Positions 10,076 through 19,647 of a DNA stretch of 64,000 nucleotides are shown piece by piece. The notes under the pieces are model-generated. The model worked only from the letters and a program-made list of their open reading frames with translations. It was not told where the DNA came from and made no database searches. The stretch comes from Corinectria fuckeliana. Lineage: Eukaryota; Ascomycota; Sordariomycetes; Hypocreales; Nectriaceae. A program made the position numbers and the translations under genes. The stretch covers positions 124,001 to 188,000 of the forward strand of contig WPDH01000028.1 in assembly GCA_019137255.1 (NCBI GenBank). Direction: 5' to 3'. Position 1 is the stretch's first letter. Each line of letters starts with the position of its first letter.

Positions 10076-12126
10076 AATGTCCGTTGGGGACACCTGGTTC
10101 AGATGCTGCCTGTTGTAGTGACTATAAGTAGGGATACCGAAGGGAAGCAGAAAGTGTGTGGGAGATGAGGTGGGTTTTTTTGGTGATGTTGAGTATGTTG
10201 GATATGTACTGCTTGCAGAAGCTATGGTCAAGGCCGTTTGCTTGGCCGTGAACTGCTCGCTTTCGCTTGGGAGAAGAATCAGAATCGGAGAGACGAGAGG
10301 GGGGGGCTTTCGGGCACTTTATAACCTGGAAGGCACATACAACGAAGCAGGAGCACCCATCTCCGGGCCCTTTCCCTTGGTTCCAGCGGATCATCGGCTA
10401 TCGAGTTTCTCTGGTAGCTTTGACCAGTGGAGTCGGGTGCCCGTGGATCTCAACTCAGATAGATGCCGTCCGGGTTGTCATCTTAAACCATACTTTTTCG
10501 TCACCGAATGAGCTTCCGTGTTAAGAGCCCGACGGGTACTATTCCGAGTGTTAATTGTAGCGGGAGCACGAACAACATTTGCGAATCGCACGGAACAGGG
10601 TCACGTGCGAGGGAATATCGCCCCGCTTTCTCTTGACAACCACTGCACCGCCAGGAACGAGGAACGTGCCTAATAATCTATCTGGTACCTAGATAATAGA
10701 GTGAGTGCAGCAAGCCGCTCTTGGGAAGTAGCTACTTAATAATCTACCTACTTAGGTACCTAGGTAAGTAGGTACCTAAGTAGCAGGTACTTCTGACTGG
10801 AACCCATGACTCTCCAGCACATCGAGTCCCCTCTACCACTCTCTCTCTTGTCGCGATGATGGTGTTTTGCTTTGTTTGGTAGCTTTGACATTCTTGCCAC
10901 TCTCAATTGTTTGGTACTGGGGCTATCGATGTCGACTGGCGTTGCGAGGCCTCTCCGAATCCATTAAACTCGTTGCCTGATATGGGACTTGGTCACACGG
11001 AGCGCAGGATTGCGGGGAGCAATAGGCACTGTGCACATCATCGACATGTACAATGTTCATCTCTGCTATCTAGGTATTCACTCAAGTTCATGGCCGAGAA
11101 CGATGCCCAAAAGAATTTGCCAATTCCCCGTGGGACCCTGCTTTACTTGCAAGAGGAGTAGTACCCTTCCTTGGTAAAGGGCCTACCCTAGAAGCTTTCG
11201 CACAAATAAGGCAATGAAACGAAGGAAGCCAGCGAATGGATGAATTAATGTGAGGCAGACTAAAAGGTTTATACGTGAATCGGCAACAATCCATCGTAGG
11301 CATCCATCGTACTAGCAGGCGATCGATGTGTCGCCCAGCTATTGCTTTTGTTTTGGTGGTGGATCGACTTCCGATTCCCAATCCCAACGCCTCCTTGCAT
11401 GCACGTGCATGCAAAACGCCTTTGCTGCAGCTTTCCACCCTATAAGGTTGACCAACCCTCCAAGGTCCCTGCAGTGGAAGCTTCCCAGGCGTGGAGACTA
11501 CCACTTATTGGATAAAGGCATGTAACAGTGTGCACTGCACCCGGCGGTGTGCATTTGGGCAGGCTGCGGGCCGTTTAAGTCCCAGTGCATGTGTAGCAAT
11601 GATCGCATCCCATTTCCATTCTCTTCTCCTTGATTAGATTACCCCAGATCCCCAGATATTCTGCAGCAGAAAATAGCCTGGCCAACAAAGGACCGTACCC
11701 CGCGCGCTCTTCCTGGACACCAGTGCCTGGTTTGTATGTTCATACCAGGTACGAAGTGCATCCATCTAGCCAATGGTTCATTTGTTTACACGGGTATAGG
11801 TTAAGCATAATTTTCCCCGGACAATTGAAGTTGACCAAGTTTCCCTCAACAGAAGAAAGTCTAGGCCTACTACCTCTACACCTGGACGCGATACCCATAC
11901 ACCCACCCACCCCCACCTGCGTCCCCGCCTCCTCAAGCCTCCATCACTGCCCTCGAGGCGCAGCATCGTCTTATCCTCATTGAACCTCTCACAAACCGAC
12001 AACTTGTGTCCCATCATCGATTACTTGCTCATCTAACAAACCTCAGCCCACCCGGACTCCATCGCAAAGTATCCAAGCCTCTCTCTCTCTCTCACACCCA
12101 GACCCGCAACTTCGCCCAACGCTACC
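10076..12126. other. Divergent upstream region, 2.05 kb, with palindromic repeats
   Basis: Lies between the starts of zafA and the small myristoylated-protein gene. It contains an E-box CACGTG at 10602-10607, a TAGGTACC-rich palindrome at 10748-10783 (listed separately) and a CT-rich leader just before 12127 (CTCTCTCTCTCT near 12083). I found no convincing gene. Its length suggests extended promoters, long leaders or an unseen non-coding RNA. Confidence 0.5.
10748..10783. repeat. Inverted repeat of TAGGTACC type
   Basis: Two perfect 14-bp arms, CTACTTAGGTACCT at 10748-10761 and AGGTACCTAAGTAG at 10770-10783, flank an 8-bp spacer (AGGTAAGT). Related TAGGTACC pieces lie just upstream (10691-10699) and in other gaps of the window (48080, 48187, 59257). 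Confidence 0.85.
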
Positions 12127-12579
12127 ATGGGCAATTGCTGCGGCAAGACCGAATCCGACGATCCCTTCGCTCAACCCGGGCGCGTCCTGGGCTCAGCTCC
12201 CCCGCCGGCGCCGGCGTCCGCGCCCGTGCCGCCGAGGAAGATCGGAAGCCCTCCGCGGACGCTGGCTGGTGGGAGTTCATCCGAGGCGACAGCGTCGTCG
12301 ACGGCCCAGGAAGAAGCACGACGAAAGGCCTCCGAGGCAGCTCTGGTAAGTATCCCGCGCCCGCACGGCACGAAACTGCAGACCGCCTCACCTTGTTTAC
12401 TTTGCCAACTTCTGTTCCAGGCCAGGGCCAAAGCCTCTTCGGCAGGCGGCGGTAAACTCCAGAGCCAACTGACTGCCCAGCAAAAAAAGTCTCAGCTGGC
12501 ACACCTCAACGATGCCAGCGCCGCCCAAAAGCATCAGAATCAAACTTCGCAGGACATCCAGGTTCAAAGGTGGGAATGA
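12127..12579 (+). CDS. Small N-myristoylated/palmitoylated protein, unknown function
   Basis: Exons 12127..12345 and 12421..12579 give 125 residues. I do not recognise a named family. The start MGNCCGK is a strong dual-lipidation signal: Gly2 for N-myristoylation and Cys4/Cys5 for palmitoylation, so the protein probably sits on the cytosolic face of a membrane. The middle is Pro/Ala/Ser-rich and low-complexity. The C-terminal half is hydrophilic, Gln/Lys-rich and probably helical, beginning ARAKASS and ending VQRWE. The 75-nt intron (GTAAGT to TTCCAG) is a multiple of three and contains no stop, so an unspliced transcript would encode 150 residues. Splicing is preferred because the donor and acceptor are good and the exon junction keeps a smooth Ala/Lys-rich helix. 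Confidence 0.75.
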   Translation: MGNCCGKTESDDPFAQPGRVLGSAPPPAPASAPVPPRKIGSPPRTLAGGSSSEATASSTAQEEARRKASEAALVSIPRPHGTKLQTASPCLLCQLLFQARAKASSAGGGKLQSQLTAQQKKSQLAHLNDASAAQKHQNQTSQDIQVQRWE

Positions 12580-12932
12580 AATGGCAGTGGTGGAGACGGC
12601 AAGAGGGGGGGAAGGATGGCGGTAATGGCGCAACACGGCGAGAGCAGACAGGCGAAGGGAGGTTGATACTTGCATTGTATATTGCTTGCACTGGTGATTG
12701 TGTATTTCCCGGTGAACGGTAGATGGACTACGCTGCGATTTAGTGTGCCACTTGGTGTTCTTTTATCAGACAAATATATCCACCATCCATTGACTCCTTG
12801 AAATCATACAGGGCGAGTTGCCCAGTGTCGCCTTTCCCGCCCCAATACCCGTCGAACAATTTTACCCAGCACAGTGCTGCTACCCCCTTCCTCCTCCTTT
12901 TCGTACAGCCTGAAACTCCGCCGTGGAGAGTC
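12580..12932. other. Convergent 3' flanks, no gene seen
   Basis: 353 bp between the stop of the myristoylated-protein gene and the stop of PRP5. Nothing beyond AT-rich 3' flanking sequence was seen. Confidence 0.6.
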
Positions 12933-15900
12933 TCACGTAATGGTGTATCGCCCGCTCGCAGGAGCTCGGTTGTCCGCATCTGCTGCCGCAATCGTTCCCT
13001 CCCTCAGCAACCGCGTCAGTTCGCTCAGGGCCGAGCTGACAACAACCTCGGTATCACCCTCGATGAGAATGTATAGCTTCGGTTCTGCGCCCGCTGGCGC
13101 CTCCTTGCCCAGCGGGTAGAAGTTGCCCTTGGTGGTGATGGACGTGCCCGTCGCTTCCAGGATCTTGGCCACGTTGGTCCTGTTGGTGACGGCCCATCTG
13201 GCCTTCTGCGGAAAGTCGTTGATCTCCAGCGTAGCGTGGTAGGCTCCCGCATCGGGGCCCTTGTTGTCGATGGGTTGACCAGCGCGCAGCTGGCCCGCCT
13301 TGCCCAGACGGCTGTTGATGGCGCTGACAGCCGAACTGACCTTGTCGAGCGGGTCCTTGGTTTTGCCGTCCTTGGTACCGGCAGTCGGACCATGGATGAC
13401 TGGCTGGGGGGTTTTCACTTCTGGCTGCTCGGCCTTCGCCGTCTCGCGAGATTGCACCCCAGAGGCTGCTGCCCTGATTGCGTTCAGAGCCTTCTCCGCC
13501 TTCTCCTCGTCGTCCTTCTTCTCCTCCTTGTCCTCCTCCTCCTCACCCTCCGCCTTGTGCGTCTTCCGCTCACGAAGACGGGCCGCCTCTCGCTCCTGGT
13601 CTAGCCGGTCCAAGCCCTTACCTCCAAAGCCGGACGTATCCTTTGCCTTTCCGGATTTGACTTTTTCGCGATGGGCTTTCCTCATCTCGTTAAGACGATC
13701 GGGTACGGGCTGACCGCTCTGCTCCAGTGCCTTGGCAATGCCGGGGGCACAGTTTTCCTGCTCGGGTGTGACAAAGGTTACAGCCACACCTGTGTTCCCA
13801 GCACGTCCAGTACGTCCAGCACGGTGGACGTAGTCTTCCAGGTGGTTTGGGGCGTCGTAGTTGACAACGAGTTTGAGTTGCTTCACGTCCAGTCCGCGTG
13901 CTGCCACTGAGGTGGCAATCATAATTGGCACCACGCCCTTCTTGAAGTCGGCAATCGTCGAGTCTCGGTCAACCTGGTCCTTGCCTCCGTGAATCGACAT
14001 GCAAGGGTAGCCCTTCATCATCAACTCCTTAAGCAGATCGTCCGCCTTCTCCTGACGTTCAACGAATATCAGCGTGCGAGCGTCCTCGTCTCGATCGTAG
14101 AGTTCGCCAAGAAGCTCCAGGATTCGTAGGAACTTTGTGGTTTCCTCGCGAACCTCGACAATCTGCTCAATCTCCTTTGCCACAACGCTCCGGCCGCCGA
14201 CGGTGATCTCCACAGGGGACTTGAGCACCTTTTTGGTTAGAGAGTCAATAATTCGTGGCATGGTCGCCGAAAACAGAATCGTCTGTCTGTCCGGCCGCAT
14301 GTTGGCAAAAATCTTCATAACCTGAGGTTCAAAGCCCATGTCAAACATTCGGTCTGCTTCATCCAGGACCACATAGGAGACTCTCTTGAGATTGGTCACC
14401 CGGCCTGCGTTGGCGGCCAACAGATCTATCATCCGCCCGGGGGTGCATACAACGATCTCGGCGCCCCGTTTCAGTTCCGCAATTTGCTCTCTGATGGGAG
14501 CGCCCCCATAAGCACACACCGACCGCAGCCCCATCATTTTCAGAAAAGGTTTGCAGTCACGATGGATCTGGGTGGCCAACTCTCGTGTCGGCGTCATGAT
14601 CAGTCCAATGGGACCTTCTGTATCCTTTAGCGGAGCTTGGTCCTTGATATGTCGGAACATGGGAAGCAGAAAGGCAACCGTCTTTCCAGAGCCGGTCTTT
14701 GCAACACCCACCACATCACGACCAGACATAATTGCCGGGACTGCCTGCATCTGAATGGTAGTGGGCTTCTCGTAGCCCAGGCTGTCGATGACGTCCAACG
14801 TTTGTCGTGTTAGACCGCACTGTGCCCATTTCTGTACCGGCTTTGGCACATCCTTTCCGTTGACTTTGATTCCATCCAACTCCAGGCGTAGGTCCGCCAC
14901 CTCGGCCTCAGTGAGCGAGGCGAGCTCAGCAGGTTCCACCCAGAAGTTCTTTCTGATAGGCTGGATTTCAATCTTGCTATAGTCGATGCTGGGAATGTCC
15001 TTCTTCTTCCTCTTGTTCGTCATCGCCAGGAAAGCATTGGGATCGCCTTCTTCCTTGGCCTTGAAGGCATAGTCGTCGTCGCTGAAGTAGGCCTCCGGTT
15101 CTTGGGCCTGCTTTTGTGTCGTGGACGCCTTGGCAGGCCTCTTGACGTTCGTTTGCTTCAGATCAGCCATGAATGCATCCAACGGGTCTACGCCGTCACC
15201 CTCGTCCACATCCATCTGCTCTGGTAGGGCAGATGCTTCGGACTGTTCGATGTTGACTATCTCACCGTTTGCTGTCTCGGCAGATCCATTAGCCGTCTCG
15301 CCGTTGGCGGCTTCGGCTTTGACATCAGCCTCGGCCGCCCTGGACTCCTGTTCCGCTTGGTCTGCCTCCGCCTGCAACCTCCTGTCGTGAGCGGCACGAG
15401 CGGCGGCGGCTGCTTCCTCTTCGGTCTCTGCGAAATTGTCTCCATCCGATTCATCATCCTCATCTTGATCAGCGTACGGGGTATCATCAGCCTCAATCGG
15501 AAGGGCGGGTAGCTTTGTGAGTTTTCGCTTTGTGGTGTCTTCCTCGTCTAGGTCGAGTTTGCGTTTGCTAGCGAGCTTGTCATTCTCAGCATGCGACTTT
15601 GCGAACCCGAAGCCACTGGCTTTGAGTCGGTTTGCGGGAAGAGCCGAGGCTGAGCACCTTTTGTCAGCAGCACTCAGAGGACGAAGAGAGGACGGTGACA
15701 TACCGGTGGTTGCTTGTTTCACAGGTACTGACAGTTTCTCAGGTTGAATATCAAGCGACCCCAAAACCGGCTTCCCAGCGTCGTGGGTCCGCAAAGCGGC
15801 AGACTTCTTGGCAATGGCCTTCGGATCAAACTTGCCAGTATAAGATGCCGCAGGGGAAGCGGCGCCTGGGGTATCCTTGGGAACAGGCGACGCCGCAGCG

Positions 15901-16736
15901 GAAACAACGGGAGAGACTGTTCTGGATGATGCGCCACTGGCCTTCATGTCCATTTCAGCGAGGAGATTTCGTGTCTGACTCGGATTGACTTCCTTCTGCT
16001 TCTGGCTCTCTATCTCCTTCTTCTTCTTCCATGCCTCGAGTTTCGCAAGCCGTTCGGCTTTCTTGTCGACCTCGGCCTGTGAAGCGGCAGCCTTTGGCTT
16101 CTGCACCTGCCTTCTGTCAACGGGAGTAATTCTCGAACGATGGTTGACGTGACGAACCTCGTTGCTGGCCACGTTGCCACTGTCACCTTGTGGCGTCCTT
16201 TTATGGCGACTCTCATCGCGATTGCTACGCGCATGGGAGTCAGCCGTACCTTCTCGATGGCCACGCGCTCGGTCGCGGGAATCGTCTCGCCTTCTGAAGT
16301 CCCTGTCGCCACCCCGGCCGCGGTTCTGTTGACGGTCTGGCGATCGGATTCTATCCTCATAGCGGTCTCGCGACCTGCGGCGGTCTCCATCTCGACGGTC
16401 ACGACGTCCACCACCGCGATAGTAGTCATCGTCTCTTCGGTCTAGCGAACGGTCTCTGCGGCGGAAGTTGTCGCGGTCTCTGCCTCGACCTCTGTCTCGA
16501 TCACGTTCTCGGTCGCGGTATCGGGGCTGTTCATGGAGCATCTCGTCAGAATAGAGCCCGCGGGCGTTGCGATCGTGTCTCCTCACATCAGGGCTGCGCG
16601 ATCTCGCCCCTCGAGGATGGTCCCTTCCGTCATCGCGGCGATCCCTCTCCTGTCGGTCGTCATCTTTACGGGGACGGCGTGAGCTGTTGGGGCTGCCTGT
16701 ATGACTTGGTGAGCGCGAGTCTCTTGGCCGAGCCAT
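12933..16736 (-). CDS. PRP5: Pre-mRNA-splicing ATP-dependent RNA helicase Prp5
   Basis: Two exons, complement(12933..15649, 15704..16736), give 1249 residues. Prp5 is the DEAD-box ATPase that remodels U2 snRNP and proofreads the branch site during prespliceosome formation. The first 190 residues are RS/RD/RE-rich, followed by a Lys/Glu and acidic region. The helicase core has [10 protein letters not shown] (Walker A, about 660), [24 protein letters not shown] (DEAD, about 773), SAT and [10 protein letters not shown] (about 953). The sequence [13 protein letters not shown] upstream of the Q motif and the [11 protein letters not shown] tail segment point to Prp5 rather than other DEAD-box proteins. 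The 54-nt intron 15650-15703 has GTATGT, GCTGAC and CTCAG signals but no stop and length 3n; reading through it adds 18 residues. It is head to head with a second spliceosome-linked gene. Confidence 0.95.
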   Translation of the reverse strand: MARPRDSRSPSHTGSPNSSRRPRKDDDRQERDRRDDGRDHPRGARSRSPDVRRHDRNARGLYSDEMLHEQPRYRDRERDRDRGRGRDRDNFRRRDRSLDRRDDDYYRGGGRRDRRDGDRRRSRDRYEDRIRSPDRQQNRGRGGDRDFRRRDDSRDRARGHREGTADSHARSNRDESRHKRTPQGDSGNVASNEVRHVNHRSRITPVDRRQVQKPKAAASQAEVDKKAERLAKLEAWKKKKEIESQKQKEVNPSQTRNLLAEMDMKASGASSRTVSPVVSAAASPVPKDTPGAASPAASYTGKFDPKAIAKKSAALRTHDAGKPVLGSLDIQPEKLSVPVKQATTGMSPSSLRPLSAADKRCSASALPANRLKASGFGFAKSHAENDKLASKRKLDLDEEDTTKRKLTKLPALPIEADDTPYADQDEDDESDGDNFAETEEEAAAAARAAHDRRLQAEADQAEQESRAAEADVKAEAANGETANGSAETANGEIVNIEQSEASALPEQMDVDEGDGVDPLDAFMADLKQTNVKRPAKASTTQKQAQEPEAYFSDDDYAFKAKEEGDPNAFLAMTNKRKKKDIPSIDYSKIEIQPIRKNFWVEPAELASLTEAEVADLRLELDGIKVNGKDVPKPVQKWAQCGLTRQTLDVIDSLGYEKPTTIQMQAVPAIMSGRDVVGVAKTGSGKTVAFLLPMFRHIKDQAPLKDTEGPIGLIMTPTRELATQIHRDCKPFLKMMGLRSVCAYGGAPIREQIAELKRGAEIVVCTPGRMIDLLAANAGRVTNLKRVSYVVLDEADRMFDMGFEPQVMKIFANMRPDRQTILFSATMPRIIDSLTKKVLKSPVEITVGGRSVVAKEIEQIVEVREETTKFLRILELLGELYDRDEDARTLIFVERQEKADDLLKELMMKGYPCMSIHGGKDQVDRDSTIADFKKGVVPIMIATSVAARGLDVKQLKLVVNYDAPNHLEDYVHRAGRTGRAGNTGVAVTFVTPEQENCAPGIAKALEQSGQPVPDRLNEMRKAHREKVKSGKAKDTSGFGGKGLDRLDQEREAARLRERKTHKAEGEEEEDKEEKKDDEEKAEKALNAIRAAASGVQSRETAKAEQPEVKTPQPVIHGPTAGTKDGKTKDPLDKVSSAVSAINSRLGKAGQLRAGQPIDNKGPDAGAYHATLEINDFPQKARWAVTNRTNVAKILEATGTSITTKGNFYPLGKEAPAGAEPKLYILIEGDTEVVVSSALSELTRLLREGTIAAADADNRAPASGRYTIT

Positions 16737-17162
16737 TTTTGCGGTCTCGCCGGCTCAGCAGGACACTATGTTGGTGAGTTCTACTTTTTCTGGAGGTAGT
16801 CGAGGCGTGGGCGTGCCAGCGAAGCGGCGGTTCAAGTGGCCCGCAGCTGCAGCGTTACTGGATCTTGTGATATCGGAAGAGCTAACGGCAAGAGCGGCAG
16901 GATGAATGAGAGGACGGATGCAAATGGGAAGATCAGAGGAGGGGTGATCTTGATTGTAGAAGGCGGTTTACGAGGAGACGCACGCGACGATTGGACGATG
17001 ATCGAAGCCTAGAGTTCACAAGCCGAGGTTTTCCCGTCAGCATGATCTTAGACTAATACGAGCGCGCTAAGCCAAAAATGGTTTCAGATTGTTCCTGCCT
17101 CGGGACCCGTCTATGCAACTCTCACCACTCTTTCCATCATCCTTTTCCGCACAACATCGAAA
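16737..17162. promoter_or_regulatory. Bidirectional promoter region, PRP5 / SAP30BP-like
   Basis: 426 bp between the two divergent start codons. It is GC-neutral without a clear TATA box. Both promoters must lie here. No uORF stands out. Confidence 0.55.
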
Positions 17163-18091
17163 ATGGCCGGGCTCGTCGAATACGCAAGCAGCGAAGATGA
17201 TGATGACGAAGGGATTGAAGAATTAGCGCCCGTGAAGGTGAAGGTATTTATACCGTGAAGTGTTACCCTGGGGAATGGTTATTAACGTTGGGATTCACCA
17301 AGGTTCCCCCACAAACAAGTGCAGATCCTACAGCGGGAAAAGGGTTCAACGAAAGCTCGAAACCAATCATTGATCCAGGTAGGGCTTCTATCAAAAAATC
17401 TATCGTCTGAGTTTCAAGCAATGAAGTAACTTCATGATACTGACTGATCATGACAGCTCGAAAGCATCCTGCAGAACCAGCAGCATCACACGAAGGACCT
17501 CCTCTCGTCGTCGGCCCAGTCCAACAAAATGCCGTGCCCCTAGGACCATCACTCCCGCCCGTGGATGAAGCGGCACTGAATGAAGGAGATGCCTCAGGAC
17601 AGGTTCCCTCATCACCATATCTGGCAAACCGCGCCCTGCTCCGTGATCTCACTCTTCCCTCAGTCCCGAACATGGACATTCCACCGTCGCCTCCTGGATC
17701 GCCACAGCCAGGCGCGAACAAGAAGTTCGAACAGTTCCTGGAGCTTAAGAAGAACGGCGTCCACTTCAACGTAAAGCTAGAGCAGTCATCTGCTTTAAAA
17801 AACCCTGGCTTGATGGACAAGCTGATGGGGTTTGTTGAAATTGATGAAGGGAGCCAGTATTCGACGACCTTGGCAACCGACCTCTGGGACCCCAATGGTT
17901 TCCCGGAATGGGCATTCAAGGACAAGCTACGTCGGAGCGTTGAAAAAGTGGCCAAAGAAAAAGAGGCAGAGAAGGCAGGTGGCGGGAGGACTGCCATTGA
18001 CTTCGTCCCATCCACGGCTGCGGGAGGTGGAAGTGCTTCCGGGGCCGGAGGCCTGCCCCGCGGCGAAAAACGAAAAGGTGGATGGAAATAA
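17163..18091 (+). CDS. SAP30BP/HCNGP-domain protein, probable splicing-associated factor
   Basis: Exons 17163..17243, 17303..17378 and 17457..18091 give 263 residues. The family (human SAP30BP, earlier HCNGP) is associated with transcriptional repression and with the spliceosome. The N-terminus MAGLVEYASSEDDDDEG is the usual acidic start of the family. The HCNGP domain spans about 130-225, with KFEQFLELKKNGVHFN, LKNPGLMDKLMGFVEID and YSTTLATDLWDP. The C-terminus is Gly/Ser-rich and ends in basic GEKRKGGWK, likely nuclear. Exon 2 was chosen because only that frame is open and in phase at both ends; its acceptor ACCAAG is weaker than usual, with an ATTAAC branch point. Pairing with PRP5 supports a role in splicing (inference). 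Confidence 0.85.
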
Positions 18092-18477
18092 GACTGACAA
18101 GGTCACAGACTTGCATACAAACACGAAGTACTCAAGGTGGATGGACGAGTTTCAGACAAGGGAGAAACATGGACCAGGAATGATACCCCAAATGAGAAGA
18201 AGGATATTTTCAACATTAGGCCTCTGCTGCCCTCGGCTCGACGTGACGATCTGCATCAAAAGGTATCATCATTGAATCAGAATGCGCCGCTATTTGATCA
18301 TTACCTTCCCGGTATCATCTCCCCACTGAAGCCCTATCGGCGTGTCACGCACCATAAAGGGGCACAACCTGAGCAGATGCCAAGATATGTCCGATGGTTT
18401 CCTCTACTTGTCTTAAAAAAAGTCAAGACGACATCAACCAGTATTAAGACCGACAATTCCCGACAACCTTTATATCA
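18092..18477. other. Convergent 3' flanks, no gene seen
   Basis: 386 bp between the SAP30BP-like stop and the DUF3712-type stop. Short frames run into it from the upstream gene in other phases only. Confidence 0.6.
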
Positions 18478-19647
18478 TTAATCGCTGTTACACTTGACTG
18501 TGGTCCCTAAGTCATTCTTGATGATGGTGCCGATATCAATATTGACAGTCTGGTTGGCGCTGGCAAGAGCGGCAGCAAAGTAGCTGAGATTCTCGCCGTC
18601 GTTCTTTACCGACTTGCCCAGCAGCTTGAACGGGACGATGCCCGTTTGGCAGTATGCGGGGAGGGCGGCGACTTTAAGGATGGAAAGCTGGTCCATGGTC
18701 GCAGTGATGTTGAGGATGTTGTCGCCAGGCTTGAGGAGCAGATCTTGGATGTAGAGGGTGCCGACCTCCGTGTCGCCGACGTAGTTGGTGAAACTGACGT
18801 TGCCCTGAGGATTTTGGTGAGCGAAACATTTCAAACAAGGCATCTTCGTGCGGGCAACTTACAATGTCTAGAGTGAAGACGGAGGCATTAGGAATGTTAG
18901 CGGTGCCGTTGAAGTTGCGGCCGTTTTTGTCGTTCTCGATTGAAATATGCCCATTGGAGACTTGGGTGCCATCGAAATGGTTCAGGCCGTTGAGGGTAAC
19001 TGTCTTCTTGAAAGTGACGCCGTATTTGCGGGAGAGGCCGCGCGGCTTGACCTTTGTCCTGCCCTTGATGGTGATGCGCAATGTCTCGTTGTTGTGGAAC
19101 CAGACATTGAATCGAGTGAAGGCCTTCATGTCTGTGATGTTGATCTCCTGGCTGACGTTGACGACTTGGTGCTTGTTGGCATTGGTCTTGGGGAACTGCA
19201 GGCTCGCAAATGCAGTGTGAGGGTCATAGTCCTCAAGGTACATCTCGCCCTCGAAGGGATCGATATTGGCCTTGATGCTGCCGTCGGTCTTGATGGTGGA
19301 GTTGATCTCCATGTGGTAGGCATTGCTCTCAGTCTGGAGGATGTTGACGCCCTGGATTTCGAGCTTGGCATCGTTCATCTTATCCTGAGCAATCTTGGGG
19401 ACAATAACGAGGATGCTGTGGCGTACCCAAGTCAGCCAGCCTCCCGGGAAACCTGGGCCTGGGCGAATAGGGGTGGATCGTTTACTCACATAATGGGAAC
19501 GGCCACGGCGACGAAGACGAGGAAGAGGATAAGATAAATCCACCAGAAGCGCTTACAGTGTCGCATGCAAGTCCTCTTCTTGGTCCCCTTGGTCCCACCG
19601 AGAACGGTGGGATTCTCCTGCTGGGTGAACTCCTGCTTGTCCGACAT
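18478..19647 (-). CDS. Fungal membrane protein, DUF3712-type, unknown function
   Basis: Three exons, complement(18478..18804, 18863..19415, 19490..19647), give 345 residues. No enzymatic motif is visible. A cytosolic N-terminus (MSDKQEFTQQENPTV) and a basic stretch KKRTCMRHCKRF precede one transmembrane helix (about 35-55, WWIYLILFLVFVAVAVPI). The rest is a beta-rich extracytoplasmic region with several N-glycosylation sequons (INST, NVS, NIT, NET, NGT). It is rich in short repeated strand patterns such as ANIDPFEGEMY and GTLYIQDLLLKPGDN, resembling LEA14-like folds described for DUF3712. The topology suggests a type II plasma membrane, vacuole or ER protein. Both introns have GT-AG borders and keep phase. 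The function is unknown; the family name is from memory. Confidence 0.8.
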
